A stretch of 64,000 nt of DNA from Mucilaginibacter sp. SMC90 (GCF_022811725.1 NZ_CP094527.1:186001-250000), one strand, 5' to 3'; counted from the stretch's first letter, positions 17,277 to 26,264 are shown. The notes: generated from the sequence alone by a model not told the origin. Translations and numbers: made by a program.

Positions 17277-18419
17277 TTATAGTTTGGCAAGCATCAATTC
17301 CGCCACCTCCTCACCTACCAAACTCCCCATAGCCACGCCCATGCCGTTGCACCGCACCGCACAGAAAATGCCGGGCTGTACTTGTTTCACTATCGGGCTG
17401 ATCTCCTGTCCAAAACCCATAATGCCGCTCCACCAGTAATCAATTTCCACGTTTTGACCTGGCAGGATAACTTTATTCAAATAAGTCATCAATTGCTCTT
17501 TAACCTCGTCGGTATGTCCAAAATCCCAGGTTTCTTCGGCTTTGTAATTGAGATTGCGACCGCCGCCAAATAGTACCCGGTCATCAATATTACGGAAATA
17601 GTAATACCCCTGATTAAAGTGATAAGTGCCTTTTAGCTTCAACCCGCGAACTGGTTTGGTAACCATTACCTGTCCGCGGCCGGGCACTACATCCAGTTCA
17701 GGATATAGCTGGCTTGCGAAGGCATTGGTGGTTAAAATCACTTTACCGGCTTTAAACACACCTTGCGATGTATTTAACCTGACGGAATTATCTTCTTGCT
17801 CAATTGCCGAGATGCTGCAATTGTTAAGCACCAATACGCCCAGTTCATATATTTTATATAACAAGGCCCGCATCATTTTGCCGGTATGGAGCTGCCCTTC
17901 CAGCGGATTGTATATGATATGCTTCACTTTACTGAAGCCAAATGCTGCAATTTTTTCATCAGCTACTGAATAAATGTCAGCCCGGCCAACGGTTTGCTGC
18001 AATAATTTATTGAGATGATCTATCTGATCAATACAATTGCGGGCATGATTTTCTTCATGATCCATAAACAGCTCGTGACCGCCGTATTGGTGATAGTCTA
18101 TTGCTGCATCGCCTAAGTTTTCCCTCAGGCGTTGCAGGCCTTTCCACTTGTAAGCCACTAAACGCATAGCCTCTTCTTCGGAAGACTGATTTATTACTTC
18201 AATTTGCTCGGAAACTGTACCAAAACACGCAAAACCGGCGTTTTTAGTACTGGCACCCGATGGTAAAAAGCCCCGCTCCAACACCAAAACTTTTAGCGAT
18301 GGCTGCTGTTTTTTTAAATGCAGGGCAGCGCTTAAGCCAACAAGGCCGCTGCCTATGATAATAACATCGGCATTATCGGTAAATGCAGTGCGTTCCCAGT
18401 ATGAAAATGATGGCTCCAT
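17277..18419 (-). CDS. FAD-dependent oxidoreductase (DAO/glycine oxidase-like)
   Basis: About 380 residues from ATG 18419. The longer frame starts at TTG ten codons upstream and adds no domain. The FAD-binding motif is VIIIGSGLVGLSAALHL near residue 20, followed by LVLERGFLPSGASTKNAGFACFG, the SGASxxNAG pattern of the D-amino-acid oxidase superfamily. The C-terminal half has GRGQVMVTKPV, YYYFRNIDDRVLFGGG and a final NGMGVAMGSLVGEEVAELML FAD contact. It should oxidise an amine or amino acid, but the substrate is unknown. It is monocistronic and ends 8 bases from the palindromic element. Confidence 0.9.
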   Translation of the reverse strand: MEPSFSYWERTAFTDNADVIIIGSGLVGLSAALHLKKQQPSLKVLVLERGFLPSGASTKNAGFACFGTVSEQIEVINQSSEEEAMRLVAYKWKGLQRLRENLGDAAIDYHQYGGHELFMDHEENHARNCIDQIDHLNKLLQQTVGRADIYSVADEKIAAFGFSKVKHIIYNPLEGQLHTGKMMRALLYKIYELGVLVLNNCSISAIEQEDNSVRLNTSQGVFKAGKVILTTNAFASQLYPELDVVPGRGQVMVTKPVRGLKLKGTYHFNQGYYYFRNIDDRVLFGGGRNLNYKAEETWDFGHTDEVKEQLMTYLNKVILPGQNVEIDYWWSGIMGFGQEISPIVKQVQPGIFCAVRCNGMGVAMGSLVGEEVAELMLAKL

Positions 18420-18550
18420 TGCTGTCAAAAGTAAAGAATCGGGTTGCAAAAAGGGAATTGTTTAAATAAAGCGGAATAATTTTTGAACAGGTACTGTAAC
18501 GTTTATAGTGTTTTAAACTACTTAATTTAAAATATATTTTTATCAATCAT

Positions 18551-19279
18551 ATGAATCACATTTCACTAATTATGGGATACATAGCGCCAAACTCGGCCTG
18601 GTTCCTGATGATTGTTATTGCCCTGGTAAGCTTTATTGTACAATGGCGGTTCAGGAGTAAATTTAAGCAGTATTCTGAAGTAGGCTTATTGTCTGGTTTA
18701 TCGGGTCAGGAAGTGGCCGTGAAAATGCTGCGTGCCCACGGCATATTTGATGTACAGGTAATTTGTGTTGAAGGGCAACTTACCGACCATTATAATCCCG
18801 AAACAAAAACAGTTAACCTGAGCACCGACGTTTTTTACAGCCGGAGCATTGCTGCCGCTGCAGTTGCCGCGCACGAATGCGGCCATGCCGTGCAACATGC
18901 CGAAGCTTATGGCTGGTTAAGTTTTCGTTCGGCAATGGTGCCTGCTATTAATGTGGCATCAACCATTACCCAATGGACTTTGTTTATCGGTATTATGCTG
19001 CTGTTCTTTTCGGGAAGCCCTTATGTTTTAGCAGTAGGTGTTGCCGCCCTGGCGCTGGTTACATTTTTTAGTTTTATCACCCTGCCGGTTGAGTTTGATG
19101 CAAGTCGCCGCGCGTTAGCCTGGTTGGATAACAACTATGCTGTAGTACAAACCGGACAAGAACATGAAATGGCTAAAGATGCCCTTTGGTGGGCCGCCAT
19201 GACCTATGTAGTTGCTGCGTTGAGCGCCCTGGCTACCCTGGTTTATTATGCATCGTTTTTGTTTAACAGGAGGAATTAA
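18551..19279 (+). CDS. Membrane zinc metallopeptidase (YugP-like, PF04298)
   Basis: A 242-residue protein of the neutral zinc metallopeptidase type 2 family. It has an N-terminal membrane helix (WFLMIVIALVSFIVQWRF), the family opening SGLSGQEVAVKMLRAHGI, and the HExxH-type zinc site in AAHECGHAVQHAEAYGWLSFR. Two or three further helices and the conserved LPVEFDASRRALAWL segment follow. The substrate is not known. It is the only gene of its transcript, followed by an inverted-repeat block that contains a terminator hairpin. Confidence 0.9.
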   Translation: MNHISLIMGYIAPNSAWFLMIVIALVSFIVQWRFRSKFKQYSEVGLLSGLSGQEVAVKMLRAHGIFDVQVICVEGQLTDHYNPETKTVNLSTDVFYSRSIAAAAVAAHECGHAVQHAEAYGWLSFRSAMVPAINVASTITQWTLFIGIMLLFFSGSPYVLAVGVAALALVTFFSFITLPVEFDASRRALAWLDNNYAVVQTGQEHEMAKDALWWAAMTYVVAALSALATLVYYASFLFNRRN

Positions 19280-19290
19280 GCTTCAAGAGG

Positions 19291-19458
19291 CAAGAAATCA
19301 AGATTCAAGAGCCGAGAAAGAAGCAGGATAGCAGGAGTCAAGAAACAAGATTGTTTTAGGTTGACATTCAACAAAAGAACCCTAACCGATTATTCAGTTA
19401 GGGCTTTTCTATTTTTAAAACTTTCTTTCTGTCTTGCCTCTTGAATCTTGATTTCTTG
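19291..19458. repeat. Inverted repeat enclosing a terminator
   Basis: A perfect 21-base inverted repeat: CAAGAAATCAAGATTCAAGA plus G at 19291-19311, and its complement at 19438-19458. It encloses a second hairpin, CCCTAAC (19380-19386) with GTTAGGG (19397-19403), followed by CTTTTCTATTTTT. The inner hairpin is an intrinsic terminator for the peptidase gene. The outer arms are TCAAGA-type microrepeats that also appear near 20625 and 29145-29238. Confidence 0.7.
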
Positions 19459-19565
19459 ATTCCTTTTTCCTGGTTGTTTCAAACTTCATCATCTGTTCAT
19501 TTAACCGGCCGGAAATTAATGTGATGTTCATGTTACACAGGTAGGTTTGATCAAAATCATAGATT

Positions 19566-20504
19566 ATGAAAAAGATAGCAAGCGTATTTGTGGTGCTTTT
19601 GGTAATGTCGGCAGCATCAATTAAAACCTATGCACAAGTTAGTATAGGGATCTCTGTAAATACAGCTCCGCCTGTTTTGCCAACGTATACACAGCCACCC
19701 TGTCCTGTCGATGGATATTTGTGGACACCGGGTTATTGGGCTTACGATCAGGATGGTGGATATTACTGGGTGCCGGGTGTATGGGTTAACCCGCCGCAGG
19801 TTGGTTATTTATGGACACCCGGTTACTGGGGGTATGACGGTGCCGTTTATATTTACCATGAAGGTTACTGGGGGCACCATATCGGGTTTTACGGAGGGGT
19901 AAATTATGGCTACGGTTACGCAGGCAGCGGCTATGTTGGCGGTCGCTGGGCCGGTAATTCATTTCAGTACAACACCGCTGTTGTGAATGTTAATAACACG
20001 GTTGTACATAATACCTATATCAATAAAACAGTGGTTAATAACGTTACTGTTAATAACAACAGCTTTAACGGACCGGGCGGTGTAACTGCTAAGCCGGGAC
20101 CGCAGGAACGTGCCGCCGAAAAGGAAGAACACGTACAACCAACTTCAGATCAAATTAGTCACCGGCAGGTTGCGGTAAAAGATCAAAGCCAGTTTGCAAG
20201 AAATAATAACGGGCACCCGACTACTGCGGCCATGAACAGGGTTAACGGAAGCCGCTTTACGCCGGAAGGAAACAATGCCCGGGCATTCTCAAGGAGCAAC
20301 GCCAACAATAACCCCGCAAAGCCTCGCCCTTCAGAAAGTACCGATCATCCGGTTAGCAACCGGCCAAGGCTGGTAAATAATCAACCGAGACCCGAAGGTG
20401 AAGGTAATCAGGCAAGACCGGTGAATCAGCAACGGGCTATCACACCACATAGGCAGGTACCTGCGCAGCATCATGCAGCCCCGCACCGGGAAAGGCAACA
20501 CTAA
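19566..20504 (+). CDS. YXWGXW repeat-containing secreted protein
   Basis: A 312-residue protein with a signal peptide (MKKIASVFVVLLVMSAASIK then TYAQ, cleavage near residue 24). Four or five WxPGxW-type repeats follow in the first half (GYLWTPGYWAYD, YYWVPGVWVN, YLWTPGYWGYD, YHEGYWGHHIGFYGG). Then comes a Gly/Tyr-rich stretch, an Asn/Val-rich segment (VVNVNNTVVHNTYINKTVV) and a basic, disordered tail rich in Pro, Gln, Arg and His. The repeat family is common in secreted or outer-membrane proteins and has no known activity. It is monocistronic, with a terminator after it. Confidence 0.9.
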   Translation: MKKIASVFVVLLVMSAASIKTYAQVSIGISVNTAPPVLPTYTQPPCPVDGYLWTPGYWAYDQDGGYYWVPGVWVNPPQVGYLWTPGYWGYDGAVYIYHEGYWGHHIGFYGGVNYGYGYAGSGYVGGRWAGNSFQYNTAVVNVNNTVVHNTYINKTVVNNVTVNNNSFNGPGGVTAKPGPQERAAEKEEHVQPTSDQISHRQVAVKDQSQFARNNNGHPTTAAMNRVNGSRFTPEGNNARAFSRSNANNNPAKPRPSESTDHPVSNRPRLVNNQPRPEGEGNQARPVNQQRAITPHRQVPAQHHAAPHRERQH

Positions 20505-20572
20505 GCTATATTTTAAGGATTATAAATCTCCCGAATTAAACAATTGCCCTCAAGAAGTACATTATATAACGA

Positions 20573-20600
20573 AGCCCTAACCGATTGCTCAGTTAGGGCT
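20573..20600 (+). terminator. Intrinsic terminator after the YXWGXW gene
   Basis: AGCCCTAAC (20573-20581) pairs exactly with GTTAGGGCT (20592-20600) and is followed by TTTCTATTTTTT. The same stem sequence is used in the terminator at 19380-19403, so the two may be copies of one repeat. Confidence 0.85.
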
Positions 20601-20642
20601 TTTCTATTTTTTCTTTTTTCTTGAATCTTGCTGTCTTTACTC

Positions 20643-21029
20643 TCAATTCAACCTGTACGGTGCTATCAAATAAAACTCAGGGATCTGTACATTAAAATTG
20701 GCGTTATCCAGCATGCGGATCATGTGGTATTCGCCTTTCATGTTGCCCATATCTGTTTTGAGGTTACAGCCAGATACGTACTCGTGGGTATGACCTGGCT
20801 CAATAACAGGTTGCAGGCCAACAACGCCCTCTCCCTCTACTTCGCGCTTGGCGCCGTTTGAGTCAAATATATACCAATGGCGGCTCATCAACCTGATGGC
20901 ATAGTTGGTCATGTTTTCGATGCTTACTTTGTAAGCAAACATAAAATGATCGTTTGCCGGGTTTGAATACTCCGGCTGATATATGGTTTCTATGGAAACC
21001 TTAACACCCTCAGTTATAGTGGTAACCAT
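20643..21029 (-). CDS. apaG: ApaG family protein
   Basis: A 128-residue single beta-sandwich (ApaG/DUF525) protein from ATG 21029. The longer frame adds 14 residues that do not belong to the family. The core pattern is VKVSIETIYQPEYSNPANDHFMFAYKVSIENMT, then RHWYIFDSNG, VVGLQPVIEPGHTHEYVSGC and MKGEYHMI, all standard ApaG positions. In enterobacteria ApaG is linked to Co2+ resistance and Mg2+ efflux, but its biochemical role is unsettled. It lies 45 bases after dusB on the same strand and is probably cotranscribed with it. Confidence 0.93.
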   Translation of the reverse strand: MVTTITEGVKVSIETIYQPEYSNPANDHFMFAYKVSIENMTNYAIRLMSRHWYIFDSNGAKREVEGEGVVGLQPVIEPGHTHEYVSGCNLKTDMGNMKGEYHMIRMLDNANFNVQIPEFYLIAPYRLN

Positions 21030-21074
21030 GTGACAAGTATCGTTTATTTCAAATATATAGAAAGGGAGCAAATA

Positions 21075-22067
21075 TTAAGCCATTTCAATGGCATATTTTT
21101 CTTCAATTTCGGCCAGGATCTGGTCAACCGACTCAAGATCAGGGGCAGTAACAAAACGCATCCTGAACTCCTTGAAATGATCTATCCCTTTAAAGTAATT
21201 AGAATAATGCCTGCGCATCTCAAAAATGCCTGTTTTAGGGCCTTTCCACTCTATTGATTTATATAAATGAGCCCGGCAAGCCGCAACACGCTCGGCAATT
21301 GTTGGCTTATCAAGATATTCACCAGTTTTAAAATAGTGCTTTATTTCGCGAAAGATCCAGGGATAGCCGATAGCTGCACGGCCAATCATCATGCCATCAA
21401 CCTCATATTCCATGCGCCATGCGGCTGCTTTCTCGGGCGAATCGATGTCGCCGTTACCGAAAATGGGGATTTTTATACGCGGGTTTTTCTTGATATCCCT
21501 GATCAGCGCCCAGTCGGCCACACCTTTATACATCTGTGCACGGGTACGGCCATGTATGGTAAGTGCCTTGATACCTACATCCTGCAGGCGTTCGGCAACT
21601 TCGTAAACATTTTTGGTATTATCGTCCCAGCCCAAACGGGTTTTAACAGTTACCGGCAAATGGGTTGCCTCAACAACCGCTTTGGTCATGGCAACCATTT
21701 TATCAATATCCTGTAACAGGCTTGCACCTGCACCGCGGCAAGCCACCTGCTTTACCGGGCAGCCGTAGTTGATATCCATCAGATCGGGGCCAGCCAGCGT
21801 AGCTATCTCGGTAGCTTCGCGCATATGATCGATATCGCTGCCGAAGATCTGGATGCCGATAGGCCTTTCGTATTCAAAAATATCCAGCTTTTGCCTGCTT
21901 TTTGCCGCATCGCGGATCAGGCCTTCGCTCGAAATGAACTCTGTATACATCATATCCGCGCCGTTTTGCTTGCATACATAACGGAAGGGTGGATCGCTTA
22001 CATCCTCCATCGGTGCCAGCAACAGCGGGAACTCCCCTAAATCAATATTTCCTATTTGTACAGACAT
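21075..22067 (-). CDS. dusB: tRNA-dihydrouridine synthase DusB
   Basis: A 330-residue FMN enzyme that reduces uridine to dihydrouridine in the tRNA D-loop using NADPH. Markers are LLAPMEDVSDPPFRYVCKQNGADMMYTEFIS at the start, IQIFGSD, MDINYGCPVKQVACRGAGASLLQD with the catalytic cysteine in YGCPV, VTVKTRLGWDD, LTIHGRTRAQMYKG and FGNGDIDSPEKA, MIGRAAIGYPWIF. The pattern is that of the DusB subgroup. It starts at ATG 22067 with a divergent CPBP gene 40 bases away, so the two share a short promoter region. Confidence 0.95.
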   Translation of the reverse strand: MSVQIGNIDLGEFPLLLAPMEDVSDPPFRYVCKQNGADMMYTEFISSEGLIRDAAKSRQKLDIFEYERPIGIQIFGSDIDHMREATEIATLAGPDLMDINYGCPVKQVACRGAGASLLQDIDKMVAMTKAVVEATHLPVTVKTRLGWDDNTKNVYEVAERLQDVGIKALTIHGRTRAQMYKGVADWALIRDIKKNPRIKIPIFGNGDIDSPEKAAAWRMEYEVDGMMIGRAAIGYPWIFREIKHYFKTGEYLDKPTIAERVAACRAHLYKSIEWKGPKTGIFEMRRHYSNYFKGIDHFKEFRMRFVTAPDLESVDQILAEIEEKYAIEMA

Positions 22068-22106
22068 CCTTATCTTTAGCCTGCAAAAATACGAATTTTA
22101 CATCGA

Positions 22107-23051
22107 ATGATAAAAGCCCCATCTCAATCCCCTCAGCCACAGGGAAGTCAAATAACTCCGTTTTTACAATTTATAATACTGGTTGCGCTAACCATAGGGA
22201 TGCTGATTGTGTGTAGTTTAGTTGCTGCTGGGATTATCGGGGTGATTTTTGGATCGCAAACACTTACTGATACTTTTACCTTTAATGTGCAAAATCCGCA
22301 TGTTGGCGCGGCTTTGTGGACTTTGCAAATTATCAGCACCACGTTGCCGTTGTATCTTGCCCCCGTAATTTTCGCCCGCTTTATAGTAAAGGAACCAGCA
22401 GATTATCTGAAAGTAACTCCCAAATTTCCGCCTGTGTTGTTGTTGCTGATCTTATCCATTATGATTTGCTCATCGCCGGTTATGGAGGTATTGGTAAACA
22501 TTAACCAAAAGCTCGCTTTACCTGCTCCATTAAAAAGCCTGGAAGATGTTTTGCGTGCCATGGAAGCTCAGGCCCAGAAAGCTACGGAAGCTATGTTACA
22601 GATGAAGACGGTATCAGACATGCTTTTCGCCGTGTTGGTTGTAGGTTTATTAACCGCCATTGCCGAGGAGTTTTTATTCAGGGGATGCCTGCAAACTATC
22701 ATGATCCGGTGGATAGGAAATCCACATGCTGCTATCTGGATCACAGCTATTCTGTTCAGCGCCTTTCATATGGAGTTTTTTACCTTTTTGCCGCGTGTAG
22801 CATTAGGCGTATTTTTTGGCTATTTTGTGATGTGGAGCGGCAGCATCTGGACAAGTGTTTGGGCGCATTTTCTGAATAATGCCACCCAGGTTGTGATCCT
22901 GTACCTGTATTCGCAAAAACGCATAAAACTTGATCCTAACGATCAGCACGTATTTAATTACCAGAGCTATGCGTTAAGCGTTATAATTATTTTAATTTTG
23001 CTTTTTATGTACAGAAATACTGCTAAAGGAAAAAGCCCGCTGTTGAGTTAA
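22107..23051 (+). CDS. CPBP family intramembrane glutamic endopeptidase
   Basis: A 314-residue polytopic membrane protein with the three CPBP (Abi/CaaX protease-like) motifs: AIAEEFLFRGCLQTIMIRW (motif 1, EExxxR), FSAFHMEFFTFLPRVALGVFFGY (motif 2) and WAHFLNNATQVVILY (motif 3). Eight or so membrane helices are expected. Family members cleave substrates inside the membrane or act in peptide maturation and self-immunity. The substrate here is unknown. It starts a four-gene run (CPBP, DUF2007, cdsA, psd), with the next ATG immediately after its TAA. Confidence 0.92.
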   Translation: MIKAPSQSPQPQGSQITPFLQFIILVALTIGMLIVCSLVAAGIIGVIFGSQTLTDTFTFNVQNPHVGAALWTLQIISTTLPLYLAPVIFARFIVKEPADYLKVTPKFPPVLLLLILSIMICSSPVMEVLVNINQKLALPAPLKSLEDVLRAMEAQAQKATEAMLQMKTVSDMLFAVLVVGLLTAIAEEFLFRGCLQTIMIRWIGNPHAAIWITAILFSAFHMEFFTFLPRVALGVFFGYFVMWSGSIWTSVWAHFLNNATQVVILYLYSQKRIKLDPNDQHVFNYQSYALSVIIILILLFMYRNTAKGKSPLLS

Positions 23052-23264
23052 ATGGAAAAGAACTGGGTTAAAATTTTTACTTCAACTAATTTTTACCAAT
23101 CAGAAATTGTTAAGCAGATGCTTACCGGGCATCATATTGACACCGTTTTGCTAAACAAGCAGGATTCATCACACCGCAATTTTGGCGAAATTGAGGTTTA
23201 CATTCACCAGGAGGATTTTAGTAAGGCTATTGAGATCATGATCCTCAATCAAATTAATATATGA
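23052..23264 (+). CDS. DUF2007 domain-containing protein
   Basis: A 70-residue protein of the DUF2007 (putative signal-transducing) family. It has WVKIFTSTNFYQSEIVKQMLTGHHIDTVLLN followed by GEIEVYIHQEDFSKAIEIM, the compact alpha/beta fold typical of these small regulators. Its ATG touches the CPBP stop, and its own stop overlaps the cdsA start (ATGA), so expression is tightly linked to the neighbours. The role is unknown. The tight linkage to phospholipid synthesis genes is the only clue. Confidence 0.88.
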   Translation: MEKNWVKIFTSTNFYQSEIVKQMLTGHHIDTVLLNKQDSSHRNFGEIEVYIHQEDFSKAIEIMILNQINI

Positions 23265-24067
23265 AACAACGCGCCATCACTGGCTTATTTTTTATTATCG
23301 TAATGATTGGGTCTAACTTGTTAGGCCCTTATGTGTTTAGTGTTTTTTACCTGTTATTGAGCTTGTTTTGCCTGCTGGAGTTTTACAAGCTGGTTAAGCA
23401 AGGCGGCATGCAGCCCGAGCGCTTTACAGGCGCACTTGCCGGGGTAATCTTATTTTTCTTTTTTGCGGCTAATTGCTACTTCCCGGCATACAGGTACATT
23501 GTACTGCTGCCTGTGCTGCTTAGCTTTATCCCTATAGGTGAGTTGTATAAAAAATCAACAGCACCCTTCACTAATATTGGTTTCACTTACCTGGGCCTGT
23601 TAATGGCTGTTGTGCCGTTCCTGTTTTTCCATGCCATGGCCTTTACACGTGGCGATGGGGTATTTAACTTTCATGTACCGCTGGGCTTTTTAATTATGCT
23701 TTGGAGCAATGATACCGGGGCTTACCTGGTAGGCAGCAAGTTTGGCCGTAATAAATTGTTTGAAAGGCACTCGCCCAAAAAATCATGGGAAGGCTTTATC
23801 GGCGGCATCCTGATCTGCGCGTTTGCGGCATATATTTTGAGCCGTTTTTATACAGAGTACAATTGTTTTGACTGGATCATTATGTCGCTCATTATATCAA
23901 ACTTCGGTACCATGGGCGATCTGGTTGAATCTATGTTTAAACGAAGCCTGAACGTAAAAGACTCCGGGGGGATATTGCCAGGTCATGGTGGCCTGCTTGA
24001 TAGGTTTGACGGCCTGCTGATGGCCGCGCCAATTGTATATGCATACCTGTACTTAATTTCAAATTAA
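23261..24067 (+). CDS. cdsA: Phosphatidate cytidylyltransferase
   Basis: A 268-residue inner-membrane enzyme that makes CDP-diacylglycerol from CTP and phosphatidic acid, the branch point of phospholipid synthesis. Seven or eight membrane helices are visible. The family signature is present near the C-terminus as FGTMGDLVESMFKRSLNVKD and GILPGHGGLLDRFDGLLMAAP. An upstream SNDTGAYLVGSKFGRNKLFERHSPKKSWEGFIGG stretch carries the substrate-binding residues. It is followed 27 bases later by a phosphatidylserine decarboxylase gene, which uses a downstream product of the same pathway. Confidence 0.95.
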   Translation: MKQRAITGLFFIIVMIGSNLLGPYVFSVFYLLLSLFCLLEFYKLVKQGGMQPERFTGALAGVILFFFFAANCYFPAYRYIVLLPVLLSFIPIGELYKKSTAPFTNIGFTYLGLLMAVVPFLFFHAMAFTRGDGVFNFHVPLGFLIMLWSNDTGAYLVGSKFGRNKLFERHSPKKSWEGFIGGILICAFAAYILSRFYTEYNCFDWIIMSLIISNFGTMGDLVESMFKRSLNVKDSGGILPGHGGLLDRFDGLLMAAPIVYAYLYLISN

Positions 24068-24094
24068 TAGTTTTGAATTAAAAACCTATAAATA

Positions 24095-25024
24095 ATGACC
24101 ATACATAAAGAAGGCTATAGCTCACTCGCTATTACTATATTGTTCATTTTTATTTTGAATGCGCTGATCCAGTTTTACATGCCAACCGCGCATAACCTGA
24201 AATGGATAGTTTACATATTTTCGGGTGCTTTACTTTTGATCATCCTGCAGTTTTTCCGCAGTCCGTCCTTTGATATTGAAACAGCCGAAAATACTATTTT
24301 ATGCCCTGCCGATGGTAAGGTTGTAGTGATAGAAGAAACAGAAGAGACAGAGTTTTTAAAAGATAAACGCATTCAGCTTTCGGTTTTTATGTCGCCGGTT
24401 AACGTTCACGTTAACCGTAACCCGATTGCCGGGGTGGTGAGCTATTTTAAATACCATAAAGGCAAATATTTGGTAGCCTGGCACCCCAAATCATCAACCG
24501 AAAACGAGCGTACTACCATTGCAATTGAAAACAGTAACGGTGTAACCGTATTGTTCAGGCAAATAGCGGGTGCATTGGCGCGCCGTATAGTTTGGTATGT
24601 TAACGAGGGCGATGTTGTTGATCAGGGCCAGCAGTTTGGCTTTATTAAGTTTGGATCAAGGGTAGATGTTTTCCTGCCGCTGGGCACTAAAATATTGGTT
24701 AATATTGGTGATGTGGTAAAAGGCGGCCGTACTGTTTTAGCTGAGCTGGCTGACCCGAAACCGGTAAAGGAAGCCAAGTCTAAAAAGACTGCGGTTGTTG
24801 CTCCAGAGCCTCCTGCAGCAGCTGTTGAGCCTGCCGTTTTGGTAGAAGAAACGCCAACCATGAACAGCATTACGCCGGCCCCATCGCTGGTAGTTGATCA
24901 ACCTGAAGCGGTTGAAAACGCGGCAGTGGAAGAGGATGTTAAAGAAAAATCAGCTAAAAAACCTACCAAACCAAAAGCTAAAAAAACTGACGAGGATACA
25001 GCTAAAGAAGCGGATAGCGAATAA
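24095..25024 (+). CDS. psd: Phosphatidylserine decarboxylase family protein with long C-terminal tail
   Basis: The catalytic part (residues 1-220) matches the short PSD family. It has two N-terminal membrane helices, ENTILCPADGKVVVIEE, FMSPVNVHVNRNPIAGVV, and the self-cleavage site FGSR with Ser188 as the expected pyruvoyl-forming residue. Such enzymes decarboxylate phosphatidylserine to phosphatidylethanolamine after autocleavage. A tail of about 90 residues rich in Ala, Pro, Glu and Lys (for example KKTAVVAPEPPAAAVEP and KKPTKPKAKKTDEDTAKEAD) follows and is not part of the family core. After self-cleavage the tail would stay on the small alpha subunit. It ends the cdsA operon. Confidence 0.9.
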   Translation: MTIHKEGYSSLAITILFIFILNALIQFYMPTAHNLKWIVYIFSGALLLIILQFFRSPSFDIETAENTILCPADGKVVVIEETEETEFLKDKRIQLSVFMSPVNVHVNRNPIAGVVSYFKYHKGKYLVAWHPKSSTENERTTIAIENSNGVTVLFRQIAGALARRIVWYVNEGDVVDQGQQFGFIKFGSRVDVFLPLGTKILVNIGDVVKGGRTVLAELADPKPVKEAKSKKTAVVAPEPPAAAVEPAVLVEETPTMNSITPAPSLVVDQPEAVENAAVEEDVKEKSAKKPTKPKAKKTDEDTAKEADSE

Positions 25025-25122
25025 TTAGCGTAAGTTTTATATAAGAAGGGCAGATGAGGATTCGTCTGCTTTTTTTGTGCCTGGTAGTTTACATGCCCAA
25101 TTAATCTAAATAAATATCGATT

Positions 25123-25260
25123 TGTCATTTCGACGAACTGGCGTAGGGATAAAATGATGGAGAAATCCTCTACATCATGCTTTAACGATTACAGGTATTG
25201 ACGTATAAGATTTCTGTTTTGCCCCGTTGCGAAGGCCTTCCCTGCTCACTCGAAATGACA
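25123..25260. repeat. Palindromic repeat, GTCATTTCGACGA family
   Basis: Ends TGTCATTTCGACGA (25123-25136) and TCGAAATGACA (25250-25260) form the terminal stem. The body has GGAGAAATC and GCTTTAACGATT stretches resembling the element at 13517-13670. It lies in the 892-base gap between psd and rplS (25025-25916), where I see repeats but no gene. Confidence 0.8.
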
Positions 25261-25509
25261 ATTTTTATTTATTGGAATAGTAAAAATACTGTCGCAGGTT
25301 TAGTGATAGCGTAACCTGTGATTCAGTACTGTTGAAGCTTTTAGTTTTAATAATACTTTGTGTGTTAAGCTGAAAGCTTAAGCTATGGTTCACCACGGGT
25401 TATAAACCCGCGGCAGCTTGAGATTATAAGCCCTCGGCAGTATGAGCGTACAACCCGGCCCGTTAACTAACGGGAACGCCCATATTATAAAATCAGTCAC
25501 TTTTCAGAA

Positions 25510-25554
25510 AGCGCAAGTCACCAATTGCACATCTCTCCGCTCAAGACTTGCGCT
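25510..25554. repeat. Perfect 10-bp-arm hairpin
   Basis: AGCGCAAGTC (25510-25519) and GACTTGCGCT (25545-25554) are exact inverted repeats separated by 25 bases. Nearby, CGGGTTATAAACCCG around 25394-25410 is another short palindrome. These are part of the repeat-filled gap and do not look like terminators. Confidence 0.65.
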
Positions 25555-25601
25555 AAAAGCGCCGGAAGATGAAATTATCTCTGTTTTTAATTAAAAAAAT
25601 A

Positions 25602-25695
25602 TGTCATTGCGAGCGAAGCGTGGCAATCTCGTAGTCAATGTTTGTCCGATCTGTATAGCTACGAGATTGCTTCGTCGTCCCTCCTCGCAACGACA
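25602..25695. repeat. Palindromic repeat, GTCATTGCGAG family (intact)
   Basis: TGTCATTGCGAG at the left and CCTCGCAACGACA at the right are terminal inverted repeats. GTGGCAATCTCGTAG and CTACGAGATTGC are the inner stem. Same organisation as 15308-15431 and 29661-29754. The plus-strand frame that crosses it shows no protein features. Confidence 0.85.
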
Positions 25696-25846
25696 TGGTT
25701 TTTTAAACCAGCATTCCCAATCGATCTTCATCTTCCGAACACCGATGGTCATAAATCCGCGGCAGTTTTGGTGGGTTAGTAAGTCTAAGGTTCTGCTTGA
25801 AAATCAATTAATTAGCATGCTGGCAGCCTAAAAACCATCGTATAGC

Positions 25847-25883
25847 AAAAGGCCTTACCGAAATTACTTCAGAAAGGCCTTTT
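25847..25883 (-). terminator. Intrinsic terminator of rplS
   Basis: AAAAGGCCTT (25847-25856) pairs with AAGGCCTTTT (25874-25883) across 17 bases. On the minus strand the stem is followed by a T run (GCCTTTTGC). It lies 33 bases after the rplS stop. Confidence 0.85.
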
Positions 25884-25916
25884 AATATTTTATATACCGC
25901 TAAACGGTTGGGTAAA

Positions 25917-26264
25917 TTAAACGCGTTTTGATTTGATACGAGCTGCTTTACCGGTAAGGGCACGCAGGTAGTACAGTTTAGAACGACGAACTTTACCAAC
26001 GCTGTTAACTTCGATCTTGTCGATGTTTGGAGAGTTAACAGGGAAGATACGCTCAACGCCGATGCCATTTGATACTTTACGCACAGTAAAAGTTTCGCTT
26101 ACACCAACGCTGTTACGCTGAATAACAACACCTTGGTAAACCTGAACGCGTTCTTTATTTCCTTCTCTGATTTTATAGTGAACACTTACAGTATCACCAG
26201 CTTTGAAGGATGGAAGCTGCTTTTTTTCTACTGATTGCTCTTCAACAAATTTTACTAAATCCAT
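25917..26264 (-). CDS. rplS: 50S ribosomal protein L19
   Basis: A 115-residue L19, located at the 30S-50S interface. It has [61 protein letters not shown] and [22 protein letters not shown], all canonical. It starts at ATG 26264. In many bacteria it is the last gene of rpsP-rimM-trmD-rplS. Here the order and strand are kept, but trmD is 2.2 kb upstream with other genes between. A terminator follows. Confidence 0.97.
   Translation of the reverse strand: MDLVKFVEEQSVEKKQLPSFKAGDTVSVHYKIREGNKERVQVYQGVVIQRNSVGVSETFTVRKVSNGIGVERIFPVNSPNIDKIEVNSVGKVRRSKLYYLRALTGKAARIKSKRV

Noticed and set aside
25601..25831. 76-residue plus-strand gene
   Set aside because: It starts in the GTCATTGCGAG element and has no protein-like sequence.
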